Origin: Paenibacillus sp. SZ31
Lineage (GTDB): Bacteria > Bacillota > Bacilli > Paenibacillales > Paenibacillaceae
DNA: 64,000 nt
NCBI RefSeq assembly: GCF_012912005.1
Contig: NZ_JABBEA010000002.1
Location: forward strand, 124,001-188,000
Direction: 5' to 3'
Part shown: positions 19,945 to 29,018 of the stretch, piece after piece
How positions within the stretch are numbered: the first letter of the stretch is position 1
Layout: every line of letters starts with the position of its first letter
Notes under the pieces: generated by a model
Told to the model about the DNA's origin: nothing
Database searches by the model: none
The model's input: the letters and a program-made list of their open reading frames with translations, nothing else
Program-made: the position numbers and the translations under genes

Positions 19945-20805
19945 TCAGCGAATAAATTGCTTCATCAATTTTACATAAATTGGGTTTACCATGTAGCCAC
20001 TTGGACTTACGGAATATCTTTTTCCCGTGTCTAACTGTCGGATTTGTTCCATGTCCTTTTCATTCAGTTCAAAATCAAATATTTCATTATTCTCTTTTAT
20101 CCTTTGAGGATTGGACGATTTGGGGATGATGATAATTCCGCGTTGCAGATGCCAGCGCAAAATGACTTGCGCAACCGACTTCTGATAACGAAGGGCAATT
20201 GCGGCCAGCCCCGGATGCTCCAGCAGTGCTTTGCTTCCCTGCCCCAACGGGCCCCAAGCCTCATGTACAATCTGATTCCGAACCATATAATCATGCAATT
20301 CGTGTTGCGGAAATTCCGGATGGGTCTCGACCTGATTTACCATCGGCGATATCCGGGAATTCTTCTTGAGATGCTCCAGATGCCTAATTTCGAAATTGGC
20401 TACACCTATGGCTTTGATTTTACCTTCGTCGTATAACTCTTCCATCGCTTTCCAGGAATTCACGTAATGTGGACCGGCGAAATGAATCAAATACATATCG
20501 AGATACGTTACGTTCAACTTCCGGCAAGTCTGCTCGAACGCTTTTTTTGTCGCACGGTAACCCAAATCTGTCGTCCACACTTTGGAGGTGATGAAAAACT
20601 CCTCCCTGGGAATGCCGCTTTTTTGGATAACCCGGCCTAGCGCCGTTTCATTACCGTAAATTTTCGCCGTATCGAAATGACGATAACCAACTTGAATAGC
20701 CTCTTCAACCGTCCTCTCGAAGGTCTGCCCGTCTTTAATCTTATATAAGCCGAATCCAAGTTGAGGAATGTGCACTCCGTTTGCCGTTTCGACGATCTGA
20801 TTCAT
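19945..20805 (-). CDS. Aldo/keto reductase
   Basis: A 286-residue NADPH-dependent aldo/keto reductase. It has the AKR signatures GYRHFDTAKIYGNETALG (Asp and Tyr of the tetrad), the Lys in FITSKVW, His in YLIHFAGP, and IIIPKSSNPQRIKEN binding the cofactor phosphate. These enzymes reduce reactive aldehydes and ketones. Start ATG with GAGGGGAAG. It follows the ArsR gene by 32 bp on the same strand, so the two probably form one operon, with the ArsR protein as local regulator. Confidence 0.9.
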   Translation of the reverse strand: MNQIVETANGVHIPQLGFGLYKIKDGQTFERTVEEAIQVGYRHFDTAKIYGNETALGRVIQKSGIPREEFFITSKVWTTDLGYRATKKAFEQTCRKLNVTYLDMYLIHFAGPHYVNSWKAMEELYDEGKIKAIGVANFEIRHLEHLKKNSRISPMVNQVETHPEFPQHELHDYMVRNQIVHEAWGPLGQGSKALLEHPGLAAIALRYQKSVAQVILRWHLQRGIIIIPKSSNPQRIKENNEIFDFELNEKDMEQIRQLDTGKRYSVSPSGYMVNPIYVKLMKQFIR

Positions 20806-20837
20806 TCACAACTTCCCCTCTCTGTTTTTCCTAATCG

Positions 20838-21185
20838 TTATTCCGATGCTTGTTCTTCGCATTGTGAAAATACCTTCTCTATTTCGTTCACCAGGTTTTT
20901 CAACAATTTCAGCTTACTTCCGGAGTCCAGGCTGTAATAATTGAGGGTCCCTTTTTTACGAACGCTTATGATTTGGGATTCTTTTAATATTTTCAGATGA
21001 TGTGATACGGTAGGTCGGGATAGGTGGGTTTTCACCCTGATCTCGCCTACACGCATGCCGGGGTTTTGCGGCCCTTGAATCAAGGCTATGAGTATGGCTT
21101 GCCGGGTCTCGTCTCCGATTGCGTTTAACACCTTCTGATTGTTCTTGAATTCAATAGCGATCATAGCCGCAAGTTCCTGATCCAA
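20838..21185 (-). CDS. ArsR-family winged-helix regulator
   Basis: A 115-residue ArsR/SmtB-like regulator. The HTH reads VGEIRVKTHLSRPTVSHHLK (about 47-66) followed by SVRKKGTLNYYSLD in the wing. There is no CxC metal-binding motif in helix alpha3, so this is probably not a metal sensor. The best start is the TTG at 21185 (GAAGGGG upstream); an internal ATG at 21164 is an alternative. First gene of the operon with the aldo/keto reductase. Confidence 0.85.
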   Translation of the reverse strand: MDQELAAMIAIEFKNNQKVLNAIGDETRQAILIALIQGPQNPGMRVGEIRVKTHLSRPTVSHHLKILKESQIISVRKKGTLNYYSLDSGSKLKLLKNLVNEIEKVFSQCEEQASE

Positions 21186-21321
21186 GTAAATCGTCCCCTT
21201 CCGTATATCGTTTAATTCTTTTGCAGTTACAGCCTACCATAATCTCGGTTTCAGTTGCATATCGGGAAAGAAAATCAAGAACCTGTTTTTCCCAGTTGAT
21301 GTACCACTATCGTAAAACGAC

Positions 21322-21347
21322 AAAAAAGGCCGCCAGTCATTACTGGC
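21322..21347 (-). terminator. Terminator overlapping the stop of the 71-residue ORF
   Basis: GCCAGT-AATG-ACTGGC followed by GGCCTTTTTT on the minus strand. The stem contains the stop codon of the upstream small ORF, which supports that ORF being, or having been, a transcribed gene. Confidence 0.7.
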
Positions 21348-21555
21348 TAACCTGTTCACGCGTCGCTTTTAACGCAACTTTAATTGTTGTTTGCTTGTGT
21401 TCACAATGCTTACATATGCTGTAGACCCCAGTTTTGCAATTCATTAAATCGTACAGATCCAAGGAACTGGAATTGCGGGCTTCTATCGTTGGATCGGAGC
21501 CAATATTGATTCCTTGAATTATTATGACGTGGAAAGATCGCGTAATTTGTTCCAC
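21340..21555 (-). CDS. Small hypothetical protein, possibly 5'-truncated
   Basis: A 71-residue frame ending GVYSICKHCEHKQTTIKVALKA before a terminator. The CKHC pair could bind metal. The start is a GTG buried in GAGGGGTGG with no room for a normal SD spacer, so either the true start lies elsewhere or the 5' part is lost. I do not recognise the family. The flanks, 21186-21321 and 21556-21755, show no other gene. Confidence 0.4.
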   Translation of the reverse strand: MEQITRSFHVIIIQGINIGSDPTIEARNSSSLDLYDLMNCKTGVYSICKHCEHKQTTIKVALKATREQVSQ

Positions 21556-21755
21556 CCCTCAATTGACTTCACTGAAAGATTGGCTGCAACAACCGCATAT
21601 AAATACAATGTTTGGTTCTTAAACATCACTCAAGAATACGGGTTATAATAAGTTTTATTTTTTAGGGAATGTACGAATCGTACACTCCCTATTTAAAAAT
21701 TGAGTAGTTACTGATGAAGATACTGAAAGCAACATTTGTTCGGCTTTACTTCAAT

Positions 21756-23570
21756 TTAGAGAATTACCGGCTGCAACAGCCCATCCGTTCCGAAATATAA
21801 AGGAGCTATACATATTTCGCGATGATATCCCTTTCCAGAGGAAAATCTGGACAGTGGCGTGACAAAACGGTGATAGGCAATTCGGTATTGGCCGGTTTCC
21901 GGTTCTTTAAATATACAGTGATGACCTGTGCCCAGCATTCCCTTCTCGACATTTTTGCTCAGGATCGGGTATCGATAGGTAATCGGACCGTATAGCTGCT
22001 CTGACGTACCGTAATTCACATGATAGTCTTCGCTGCCCGTATCATCACAGGACCACGTAAAGTGATATAGTCCACCATGCTTTAGAACGGTTACAGCCTC
22101 ACGAAAGTCATGCAAGCCTGCCAGATTGCTTATCGTTTCCTCTACTACACTTGTCATATCATCTTCAAGCTCAACAATCGCTGCATGTCCATTGCCAAAT
22201 AACAGGTACGTCCTCCCGTCATCTTCGACATAGATGGAAGGATCAATAGCCTGACCCATGGAGATGCCCAGACGTTTCAACTGCTCCATTGTGATTAAAG
22301 GCTGCGCTTCGGCTAGAAATGGACCAGTCGGTGTATTCGCCACAGCAACGCCGATGGCACTTTCGCCGTTCAGCATTTTGCCACAGAAATAAAAGTAGAA
22401 TTTCCCGTTTCGGGTGGCAATCGCAGGTGCCCAAGCATTACCGGTTGCCCAGGCTACATCATCTGTTCCCAGATCGAGTATAACGCCTTCGTCATGCCAA
22501 TGCTTCAGGTCAAGAGAAGAAAATACTTTGAACTGTGTTCCTGACCAACCATCGAAGCCATCTGTTGTCGGATACATATAGTAACGATCCTCAAACCATG
22601 CGACATCAGGGTCGGCATATTGTCCAGGAAGCACCTGATGGCCGTCTCCAAAAACCGCTAGCAGTTGGCTGCACTCCTCGGCTGTGATTGGCAGGACGCT
22701 CCCATGACGCTTTTGAGTCGTTCCCATATTGAAATCACCTTCAGGTACAATCCGGAATTCTCCGCTTCCCAGATCTGTAGTCAGGAGAGGAAGATAACCT
22801 TTCCCTTCTGCAAAACGATCAACAATCAGGCACCATTCCTCCCGATCATTGAATTTAAAAATCTGTGGTCCCTCAACACCTGCCAAGGCCTCCAGTACTG
22901 GAGCTTGAAGCGGAACGAACGCATCCTTATCGAGTGAAGCTCCCTTTTCGACTCGAATGTTTTTAGTTGTTTCATCCTTGGAGTACCGATAGTAAGAGCC
23001 GGCAGAAGGGAGTATCGTTGTATCAATAATATGGTTAGCCCGTTCAATGTACTTTTCAGATGGAGAAAACGTACGAAAGTCTTTTGTACGGGCGCTGTAT
23101 ATTTTTTGCTTTCGTTCATTCTCATGAGACTCCTGAGTCGCAGAAGCCCAGAATACGAGAAACTCCTCTGCTGCTTCGTCATACACCGCTTCGGGTGCCC
23201 AGACGCATCCCGCACCTTCAACACCCAGTGTAACGTTCCATGGGGATGACCAGTTCACAAGATTACTAGATTCCCACACAATCACATCACGGCTCCCGGC
23301 GTGAACGGCATGAGTCCATCCTTTGTCACTTGCAATGCGGAGATCCGTAGCGATCAGATAAAATTTATTTTCCTTGACCGAACGAATCAGAAACGGGTCC
23401 CGTACCCCCTTTTCCCCAAGGTCGGAAAACAGTACAGGCAATCCGCCATGAAGGTCCTTCCAGTGAAGACCATCTTCGCTATAGGAGAAATAAACTTGCT
23501 CTCCGTCGGGTTGTTCACCAATAAAATGTACAAAAAGATATCCAGCATAATTTGGAGTTGTTTTAGACAA
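21756..23570 (-). CDS. Two-module glycoside hydrolase family 43 enzyme
   Basis: The best start is the TTG at 23570 (LSKTTPNYAG), with AGGAGG 9 nt upstream, giving 604 residues; earlier starts lack an SD. There is no signal peptide, so it is cytoplasmic. Two beta-propeller modules follow one another. The N-terminal one (about 5-290) has RDPFLIRS and WAPEAVYDEAAEEFLVFWA. The C-terminal one (about 305-600) holds the GH43 catalytic set: YADPDVAW (general base), AIDPSIYVEDDGRTYLLF (pKa modulator) and DFREAVTV (likely general acid). Expected activity is arabinofuranosidase or xylosidase on short oligosaccharides. A weak cre-like site lies in its upstream region. Confidence 0.8.
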   Translation of the reverse strand: MSKTTPNYAGYLFVHFIGEQPDGEQVYFSYSEDGLHWKDLHGGLPVLFSDLGEKGVRDPFLIRSVKENKFYLIATDLRIASDKGWTHAVHAGSRDVIVWESSNLVNWSSPWNVTLGVEGAGCVWAPEAVYDEAAEEFLVFWASATQESHENERKQKIYSARTKDFRTFSPSEKYIERANHIIDTTILPSAGSYYRYSKDETTKNIRVEKGASLDKDAFVPLQAPVLEALAGVEGPQIFKFNDREEWCLIVDRFAEGKGYLPLLTTDLGSGEFRIVPEGDFNMGTTQKRHGSVLPITAEECSQLLAVFGDGHQVLPGQYADPDVAWFEDRYYMYPTTDGFDGWSGTQFKVFSSLDLKHWHDEGVILDLGTDDVAWATGNAWAPAIATRNGKFYFYFCGKMLNGESAIGVAVANTPTGPFLAEAQPLITMEQLKRLGISMGQAIDPSIYVEDDGRTYLLFGNGHAAIVELEDDMTSVVEETISNLAGLHDFREAVTVLKHGGLYHFTWSCDDTGSEDYHVNYGTSEQLYGPITYRYPILSKNVEKGMLGTGHHCIFKEPETGQYRIAYHRFVTPLSRFSSGKGYHREICIAPLYFGTDGLLQPVIL

Positions 23571-23624
23571 TGGTAAGAGCCTCCTGAAAATGAAATTGAA
23601 TTTATGGTAGTCGTAATACAAGAA

Positions 23625-23638
23625 TGAAAGCGTTCTAC
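23625..23638 (-). promoter_or_regulatory. Possible cre site upstream of the GH43 gene
   Basis: TGAAAGCGTTCTAC (plus strand) keeps the cre core and differs from consensus only at the last two bases. It lies about 10 bp downstream of a TATGAT -10 candidate (23648-23653, minus strand), a repressing position. Confidence 0.4.
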
Positions 23639-23739
23639 TTATGTTTTATCATACTTCAAAAACATGGGGATGGGTATATTTTGTATAACAATGAAGCCCC
23701 TCTTTATTTTGTTTTACCTCAGGTATACAAAAATACTAG

Positions 23740-23763
23740 TTATCATTTACAAATAAATGATAA
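23740..23763. promoter_or_regulatory. Operator-like palindrome upstream of alkaline phosphatase
   Basis: Perfect 9-bp arms TTATCATTT and AAATGATAA separated by 6 bp, centred about 83 bp before the alkaline phosphatase start. I could not recognise clear PhoP-box repeats around it. It may bind a repressor or form an RNA hairpin. Confidence 0.4.
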
Positions 23764-23834
23764 TCTTCTTAATGTTGAACAAATGAGTATAGATTCATGC
23801 ATTCATGTTTGAGATATAATGAGGAGGAATTATT

Positions 23835-25193
23835 GTGAAATTATCCAAAAGAGTACTACCAGCGGTAGCACTGACTCTAGCTGTATCGGCTTCTACTCTC
23901 TTGTCAGCCGGACAAGCAAGTGCGGTTCAAGCCGTAAGTGTGGAGAAAAAACAAGTCAAGAACATCATCTTCCTTATAGGGGATGGTATGGGAACCTCTT
24001 ATACTTCCGCCTACCGTTATATGAAGGATGACCCTTCGACGAAGGGCATGGACAAAACTGTATTTGACCCTTATCTGGTGGGAGCACAAATGACCTATCC
24101 GGATGATGACAAGCAAAATGTGACGGATTCCGCTTCCGCAGCAACGGCCATGTCGGCAGGAGTAAAAACCTATAATGCGGCCATTGCTGTAGACCCTGAA
24201 CAGAAAGAAGTCAAAACCGTACTGGAACAGGCAAAAGAAAACGGGAAATCCACGGGACTCGTGGCTACATCGGAGATTACTCATGCCACACCAGCTGCAT
24301 TCGGTGCCCATGATATTAGCCGGAAAAACATGGATGCCATTGCGGATGATTACTATGATGAGTTGATTAATGGCAAGCATAAGGTTGATGTACTCCTAGG
24401 AGGAGGCAAATCCAATTTTGTACGCGAGGGTCGTGACCTGACGAAGGAGTTCCAGAAGGCCGGCTTCAGTTATGTGACGGATCGCTCCGCTCTGCTTGCC
24501 GATAAGAATCAACAAGTTCTCGGACTGTTCGCGGATGGAGGTCTAGATAAGCTGATCGATCGCACTGACGCAACTCCTTCATTGGCTGAGATGACAAATA
24601 CAGCGATTGATCGCCTCAGCGCTAACGACAAAGGTTTCTTCCTTATGGTTGAAGGCAGCCAGATCGACTGGGCAGGACATGATAATGATATTGTTGGCGC
24701 GATGAGCGAGATGGAGGATTTTGCAGCAGCATTTCAGGCAGCCATTGATTTCGCCGAAAAAGACGGCGAAACGCTTGTCGTAGCTACTGCAGACCACTCC
24801 ACGGGAGGACTTACGCTAGGAGAAGATGGAGAATACAACTTCTTCGTAGACCCGATCAAAGCTGCACTCCGGACTCCAGACTTCATGGCAGCGCAAATTG
24901 CGAAAGGTGCTTCGGTTGAAGAAACTTTGAAAAGTTATCTGAAACTGGAGTTGAAAGCTGAAGAGATTCAATCGGTGAAAGAAGCAGCCCAAAGTGCGGA
25001 TGTAACGAAGATTGATAATGCCATTGAAGCGATTATTGATAACCGTTCGTTTACGGGCTGGACAACAGGTGGACATACAGGAGAAGATGTTCCAGTCTAT
25101 GCCTACGGTCCTGCAAGTCATCGATTCTCCGGGTTGATCGACAATACAGATAATGCAAAGATCATATTCGATATTCTTAGAAAGCATCAGTAA
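23835..25193 (+). CDS. Alkaline phosphatase, secreted
   Basis: A 452-residue exported alkaline phosphatase. The signal peptide runs to about residue 30 (cut near AGQASA). FLIGDGMG gives the first metal Asp, and VTDSASAATAMSAG holds the nucleophilic Ser. ATSEITHATPAAFGAH, EGSQIDWAGHDND and TADHSTGG supply the remaining Zn/Mg ligands, and GGHTGEDVPVYAYGP the last His. It releases phosphate from phosphomonoesters outside the cell, normally under PhoPR control. Start GTG at 23835 with GAGGAGG upstream. Monocistronic, followed by a strong terminator. Confidence 0.93.
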   Translation: MKLSKRVLPAVALTLAVSASTLLSAGQASAVQAVSVEKKQVKNIIFLIGDGMGTSYTSAYRYMKDDPSTKGMDKTVFDPYLVGAQMTYPDDDKQNVTDSASAATAMSAGVKTYNAAIAVDPEQKEVKTVLEQAKENGKSTGLVATSEITHATPAAFGAHDISRKNMDAIADDYYDELINGKHKVDVLLGGGKSNFVREGRDLTKEFQKAGFSYVTDRSALLADKNQQVLGLFADGGLDKLIDRTDATPSLAEMTNTAIDRLSANDKGFFLMVEGSQIDWAGHDNDIVGAMSEMEDFAAAFQAAIDFAEKDGETLVVATADHSTGGLTLGEDGEYNFFVDPIKAALRTPDFMAAQIAKGASVEETLKSYLKLELKAEEIQSVKEAAQSADVTKIDNAIEAIIDNRSFTGWTTGGHTGEDVPVYAYGPASHRFSGLIDNTDNAKIIFDILRKHQ

Positions 25194-25206
25194 TCCAATA
25201 TTCAGG

Positions 25207-25248
25207 AAAAGCCCTTCTCTTCTTTCATCCGAAGATAAGGGCTTTTTT
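25207..25248. terminator. Bidirectional terminator
   Basis: AAAAGCCCTT-TCTTC and GAAGA-AAGGGCTTTTTT form a stem serving the alkaline phosphatase gene (+) and the MFS gene ending at 25252 (-). Confidence 0.85.
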
Positions 25249-25251
25249 CAT

Positions 25252-26406
25252 TCAAATCTTACTTCTCCTTCTCTTAAATAGTAAAATAGCAAGAAGAAAG
25301 GCTATACTCACAGCAGCAAAACCCAGCCAATTCAAGTAAAAGACAGATGTACGACTGATGACAAACCCGCCTAATCCAGATCCCAGTGCAAAACCAAACT
25401 GGATGAACGAAGTATTGACGCTAAGGGCAATATCCGGATTGCGAGGTGCTAGAGTGACCAGATACAGTTGCTGAGCCGGGGAAATACTCCACGTTGCTAA
25501 CATGAAAATCATTAAAACTAGCAATAAAACCAATAGATTCACACCGGCTAGAGCGAACAAAAGAAGAGTCACCCCTTGTAACAGAAGACCCATACAAATT
25601 GTGAATTTCAATCCCTTTGCATCTGCCAATTGTCCGCCCACTTTTGATCCCACAAAACTGCAAATCCCGGCCAGAAAAAGAATACCACTTATTTCGGTCA
25701 TGGAAAGAGAGGACGTGGCTTGTAAGAAGGGCGTAATATAAGTGAACAGCGTAGAATAGCCGCCGATATACAATAAAGTAATAAGCAAGGCAGTCAGAAT
25801 GGTTGGATTTTTCAAAATGGCGAGCTGCATTCTGAGAGTAATCTTTTCTTCCTCTTTGATTGCCGGAACCTTGTTGTAGATGATAAGTAATGGAATAATA
25901 CTTAACAACCCGATCAAAACAAATAGTACTCTCCACCCAAACATCTCACTAAAGAATGTGCCCATGGGAACGCCGAGTACTAGCGAACTGCTGAGCCCCA
26001 TTAAAATGATACCAATGGCATTGCCCCTCTTCTCTTCTTCAACCAGTCGCGTCGATACTGCCATAGCTATAACGGTGGCGATTCCGCCGCTTGCCCCTTG
26101 AATCATTCGCACCCATAGTAATGTTTCATAAGAAAGGTCTACAAGCATAAGTCCGTTGCTGGCAATAAACACGCTGAGGGCGACTATCAGTAACTTCTTG
26201 CGATCCATATTTATGGTAAATGTAATTAGAATAGGAGCAACGATCGCCGCTGCCAGAGCGAATACAGTCACCAGCATACCAACTTCAGAAGTAGATACGC
26301 TCAGGTCTTCGGCGATCATTTCAATGACTCCCGTAATAATGTATTCTATTGTTCCGATCAGAAAAACAGCCAATGCCAGGACATAAATGATCCATTTATT
26401 TCTCAA
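25252..26406 (-). CDS. MFS transporter (DHA1-type drug efflux)
   Basis: A 384-residue 12-helix transporter of the AraJ/YdhP-like drug:H+ antiporter group. Helix 1 carries TIEYIITGV, helix 4 RMIQGASGG, and motif C-like VLGVPMGTFFSEMFGWR is near helix 5. It lies 24 bp downstream of a BmrR-like MerR gene on the same strand, so the two form a regulator-pump operon driven by a MerR-type promoter. The exported compound is unknown. Confidence 0.85.
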   Translation of the reverse strand: MRNKWIIYVLALAVFLIGTIEYIITGVIEMIAEDLSVSTSEVGMLVTVFALAAAIVAPILITFTINMDRKKLLIVALSVFIASNGLMLVDLSYETLLWVRMIQGASGGIATVIAMAVSTRLVEEEKRGNAIGIILMGLSSSLVLGVPMGTFFSEMFGWRVLFVLIGLLSIIPLLIIYNKVPAIKEEEKITLRMQLAILKNPTILTALLITLLYIGGYSTLFTYITPFLQATSSLSMTEISGILFLAGICSFVGSKVGGQLADAKGLKFTICMGLLLQGVTLLLFALAGVNLLVLLLVLMIFMLATWSISPAQQLYLVTLAPRNPDIALSVNTSFIQFGFALGSGLGGFVISRTSVFYLNWLGFAAVSIAFLLAILLFKRRRSKI

Positions 26407-26430
26407 TTCACTCCACTCCGCTTTCTTCAG

Positions 26431-27252
26431 TTATCTATTTCGTATTGGGATTTGTATTTCTATAAATTGTGCCTCTTGTTCTTCAGATAAGGGGAAATAT
26501 AGCTCCCTGCCAGACTCGGTTTCCTTGATCTGATAGTTGTTCTTCTCAATCCATCTCGCTAGATGAACACAAGCTGCACAATCAAAATTAGCATTCGAAA
26601 GAAAAGCCATTGTAGCCATCATGGGCTCAGGAGGAAGAAATCGCAGCTGCAATGGATCTGGGGGTGATCGCAGCTCACAGGTTAAGAAATAACCAATTTC
26701 GAACTCAAACTCATCCTCTTTTCCGTCGATTTCTTTCCATAAAACAATCTGAGGACCTTGAATCAATTGGCGAATTTCCTTTGTTACGAACAGATCAAAC
26801 TGATGTAACAAATTTGGAATGTCCTCTTCTCTCCCGCATGCGCTCTGGAAAAGAAACGGCTGAGCATCTTCTGCTTTGATTCTGATCTCTTGCCCTGTTT
26901 CGACTTGCCCCTCTACTTCTATAAGCTGTATACGCTCCTCAATCCTGATCAGTTTGGCTTGTTCTGCGTCAATGATTCGCTGGATTTCGCTTCTTTTCAG
27001 CCTAAACATGCCCTGAATATTCTCTACTGTAATTTCTTCCTGGAGCAACTGTGTAATCTGGGGCAATGTGAAGCCTAATTCCTTATAGATCAAGATTCGG
27101 TTAAGCTCAAGAAGCTGATCTGCGGAATAGTAACGATAGCCCGTATCACGATCTACCTTACTCGGCTTGAGTATGCCGATCTGGTCATAATAACGCAGTG
27201 TTTTTAAGGAAACCCTACTAAGCCTGGAAAACGCACTGATTTTGAACAACAT
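26431..27252 (-). CDS. MerR-family regulator with effector-binding domain (BmrR-like)
   Basis: A 273-residue regulator. The MerR HTH occupies residues 3-70 (ISAFSRLSRVSLKTLRYYDQ then ILKPSKVDRDTGYRYYSADQ), followed by a coiled-coil dimerisation helix (about 75-120). The C-terminal half (about 125-270) has the GyrI/BmrR-type effector-binding fold, which binds hydrophobic or cationic compounds. Start ATG with GGAGAT upstream. Its promoter has a 20-bp spacer with a perfect dyad, as expected for autoregulated MerR promoters. The MFS pump downstream is the likely target. Confidence 0.88.
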   Translation of the reverse strand: MLFKISAFSRLSRVSLKTLRYYDQIGILKPSKVDRDTGYRYYSADQLLELNRILIYKELGFTLPQITQLLQEEITVENIQGMFRLKRSEIQRIIDAEQAKLIRIEERIQLIEVEGQVETGQEIRIKAEDAQPFLFQSACGREEDIPNLLHQFDLFVTKEIRQLIQGPQIVLWKEIDGKEDEFEFEIGYFLTCELRSPPDPLQLRFLPPEPMMATMAFLSNANFDCAACVHLARWIEKNNYQIKETESGRELYFPLSEEQEAQFIEIQIPIRNR

Positions 27253-27280
27253 ATCATCTCCAATCTATTAACATAATGCG

Positions 27281-27312
27281 AGTATACAGTTTCCCGTGCA
27301 GGGGAAAGTCAA
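27281..27312 (-). promoter_or_regulatory. MerR-type promoter of the MerR-MFS operon
   Basis: Minus strand: -35 TTGACT (27307-27312) and -10 TATACT (27281-27286) with a long 20-bp spacer. The spacer region carries the perfect dyad TTTCCC-6 bp-GGGAAA (27290-27307). Over-long spacers with central dyads are characteristic of MerR-activated promoters. Confidence 0.7.
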
Positions 27313-27476
27313 GGGTGTGAATGTCTCTTATTTTCATAGCTGAAATCGAGTGCCTGTCTTGTCATCACTCTATGTTGATGTCATCGGCAAGTCAAAGAAC
27401 CGTTTCTGAATAAAACGTTCAGTTTTTTTGAAGTATAAGGTTTTTGATTCGGGGAAAGACCTTGTACGGATGCAAC

Positions 27477-27528
27477 AAAAAAAGCCGCTAAATTAGCGAC
27501 TTTCAGCGAGATCATATTTCGTTACTTA
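27477..27528 (-). terminator. Repeat-family terminator, copy 2
   Basis: AGTCGCTA-ATT-TAGCGGCT then TTTTTTT on the minus strand, 56 nt after the stop of the truncated MATE gene. Same stem as copies at 11005, 41075, 42482 and 58823. The rest of 27313-27556 holds no gene. Confidence 0.85.
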
Positions 27529-27556
27529 AAGCCATCCCTTCAAGCAATTCGATTAA

Positions 27557-28132
27557 TTATTCAGCTTTCCTGCCAGTTAGCTCAATAGCTTGGAATTTAG
27601 TCCATTTCCCATTAACATACCTCCAAATGAACAGCCCTCCTTTTATCAACCAATCACAATAGATAGCTATCCATGTTGCAAACATCCCCATATCAAATTG
27701 GTATACCAAGACATAAGCGAACATAATTCTGCAACAAAACATAGTAATCATACTCACTAGCATGGGGTATTTTGCATCTCCAGCAGCCCGAAATACCGAT
27801 GGAAGTGCATTTCCGAAAGGCCAAATCAATATCATGACAATCGCATGGCTCCACACAATCTCAGTAGTCCATTCTCTTGCTTCTGCTGAAAAATTATAAA
27901 TGCTCAGTATACTTGGAAACAAGACTAAACTCACCACGGAACTCACAATCTGTGCCACAAAAATGATACCAAGTATCTTTTTCGTATAGAATCTAGCCTG
28001 CGCAAAATCTCCAGCACCTACACATCTGGAAATGACTATGGACATACCTAAACCGATTGCCATTCCAGGTAAAGCTTGCAATGAAGTAATCGTACTGCCA
28101 ACCGAATTTGCAGCTATAGCAGATGTTCGCAA
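27557..28132 (-). pseudogene. MATE-family efflux pump, C-terminal half only
   Basis: About 191 codons encode the second half of a MATE multidrug transporter: ISRCVGAGDFAQAR (a family loop motif), RAAGDAKYPM and five or six membrane helices. Full MATE proteins are about 450 residues. The reading frame begins mid-protein (ALRTSAIAANS-like region) at the point where sequence changes into a truncated LysR gene on the other strand. A deletion has removed the 5' halves of both genes. Confidence 0.8.
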
Positions 28133-28927
28133 CCAACACTAAGCAGGCAGCTTATGGATCTTGAAGAAGAACTGGGTACGCGTTTGTTTATACGAGGAAA
28201 GAGGCAGATTACACTAACAGATAAAGGTCTCTTGTATCAGCAACGGGTAAAAGAGATCGTGTCCCTTTTAGACAAGACAGAAAGAGATCTGGCAGAGCAG
28301 GAAGATTTGATTGGTGGAGTAGTTTCTATTGGATGTGTGGAGTCCATTGTATCCGGAGCGTTGGCAGAAATCGTAGAGAAATTCTCCAACCGTCATCCTA
28401 GAGTACAATATGAACTGTATAGTGCAGATGGAGATGATATTAGAGAGAAGCTTGATCGAGGAAATATCGATATTGGCATATTATTGGAACCCATTGAAAC
28501 TGCCAAATATGACTATGTTCGATTACCCTATCCGGAAAAGTGGGGTATTCTGATGAGACGAGATGATCCTCTTGCTCAGAAATCTTCAATCGCAATTCAA
28601 GAAATACTTTCTTTACCCTTAATTCCACCTCGTCGGACAATTGTGCAAAATGAGATTGCAAGTTGGCTTGGTGTGGAGAATGATCGGCTTACTATTTTCG
28701 CATCCCATAATTTATTGACTAACGCGATGCAGTTGGTAGAACGGAGACTGGGGTATGCCATATGTGTAAGCGGATCATATACAATCCGGGAAAGTAATAG
28801 CACTTGTTTTGTTCCCTTTGAACCTGAACGAATAACAAATCATGTACTCGCTTGGAAAAAGAACAGGCTATTTAGCTCAGCTACTGCACACTTTATTCAA
28901 CTTATAAAGGATATCTATGACTCATAA
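28133..28927 (+). pseudogene. LysR-family regulator lacking its N-terminus
   Basis: The frame reads SQPTLSRQLMDLEEELGTRL from about 28133, the second half of a LysR HTH, and continues through a complete effector domain to the stop at 28927. The first 25-30 residues, including the start of the HTH and the RBS, are missing. An internal ATG at 28154 would give 257 residues but no functional HTH. The close relative starting at 63590 shows what is missing (MEIRVLRYFLTVAREG...). Convergent with the MFS gene at 29019. Confidence 0.8.
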
Positions 28928-28953
28928 AAGGATTGCGCTGTACCTGGAGTGTG

Positions 28954-29004
28954 GTTATTCTTCAATAAAACAGGGATACGTTCTTAACGTACCCCTTGAA
29001 TAAC
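28954..29004. terminator. Nested hairpin between the LysR remnant and the MFS gene
   Basis: An inner stem GGG-TACGTT/AACGTA-CCC is enclosed by outer arms GTTATTC/GAATAAC. It lies between convergent genes and probably terminates both, although the T-tracts are weak. Confidence 0.5.
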
Positions 29005-29018
29005 AAACTATTAAATTC

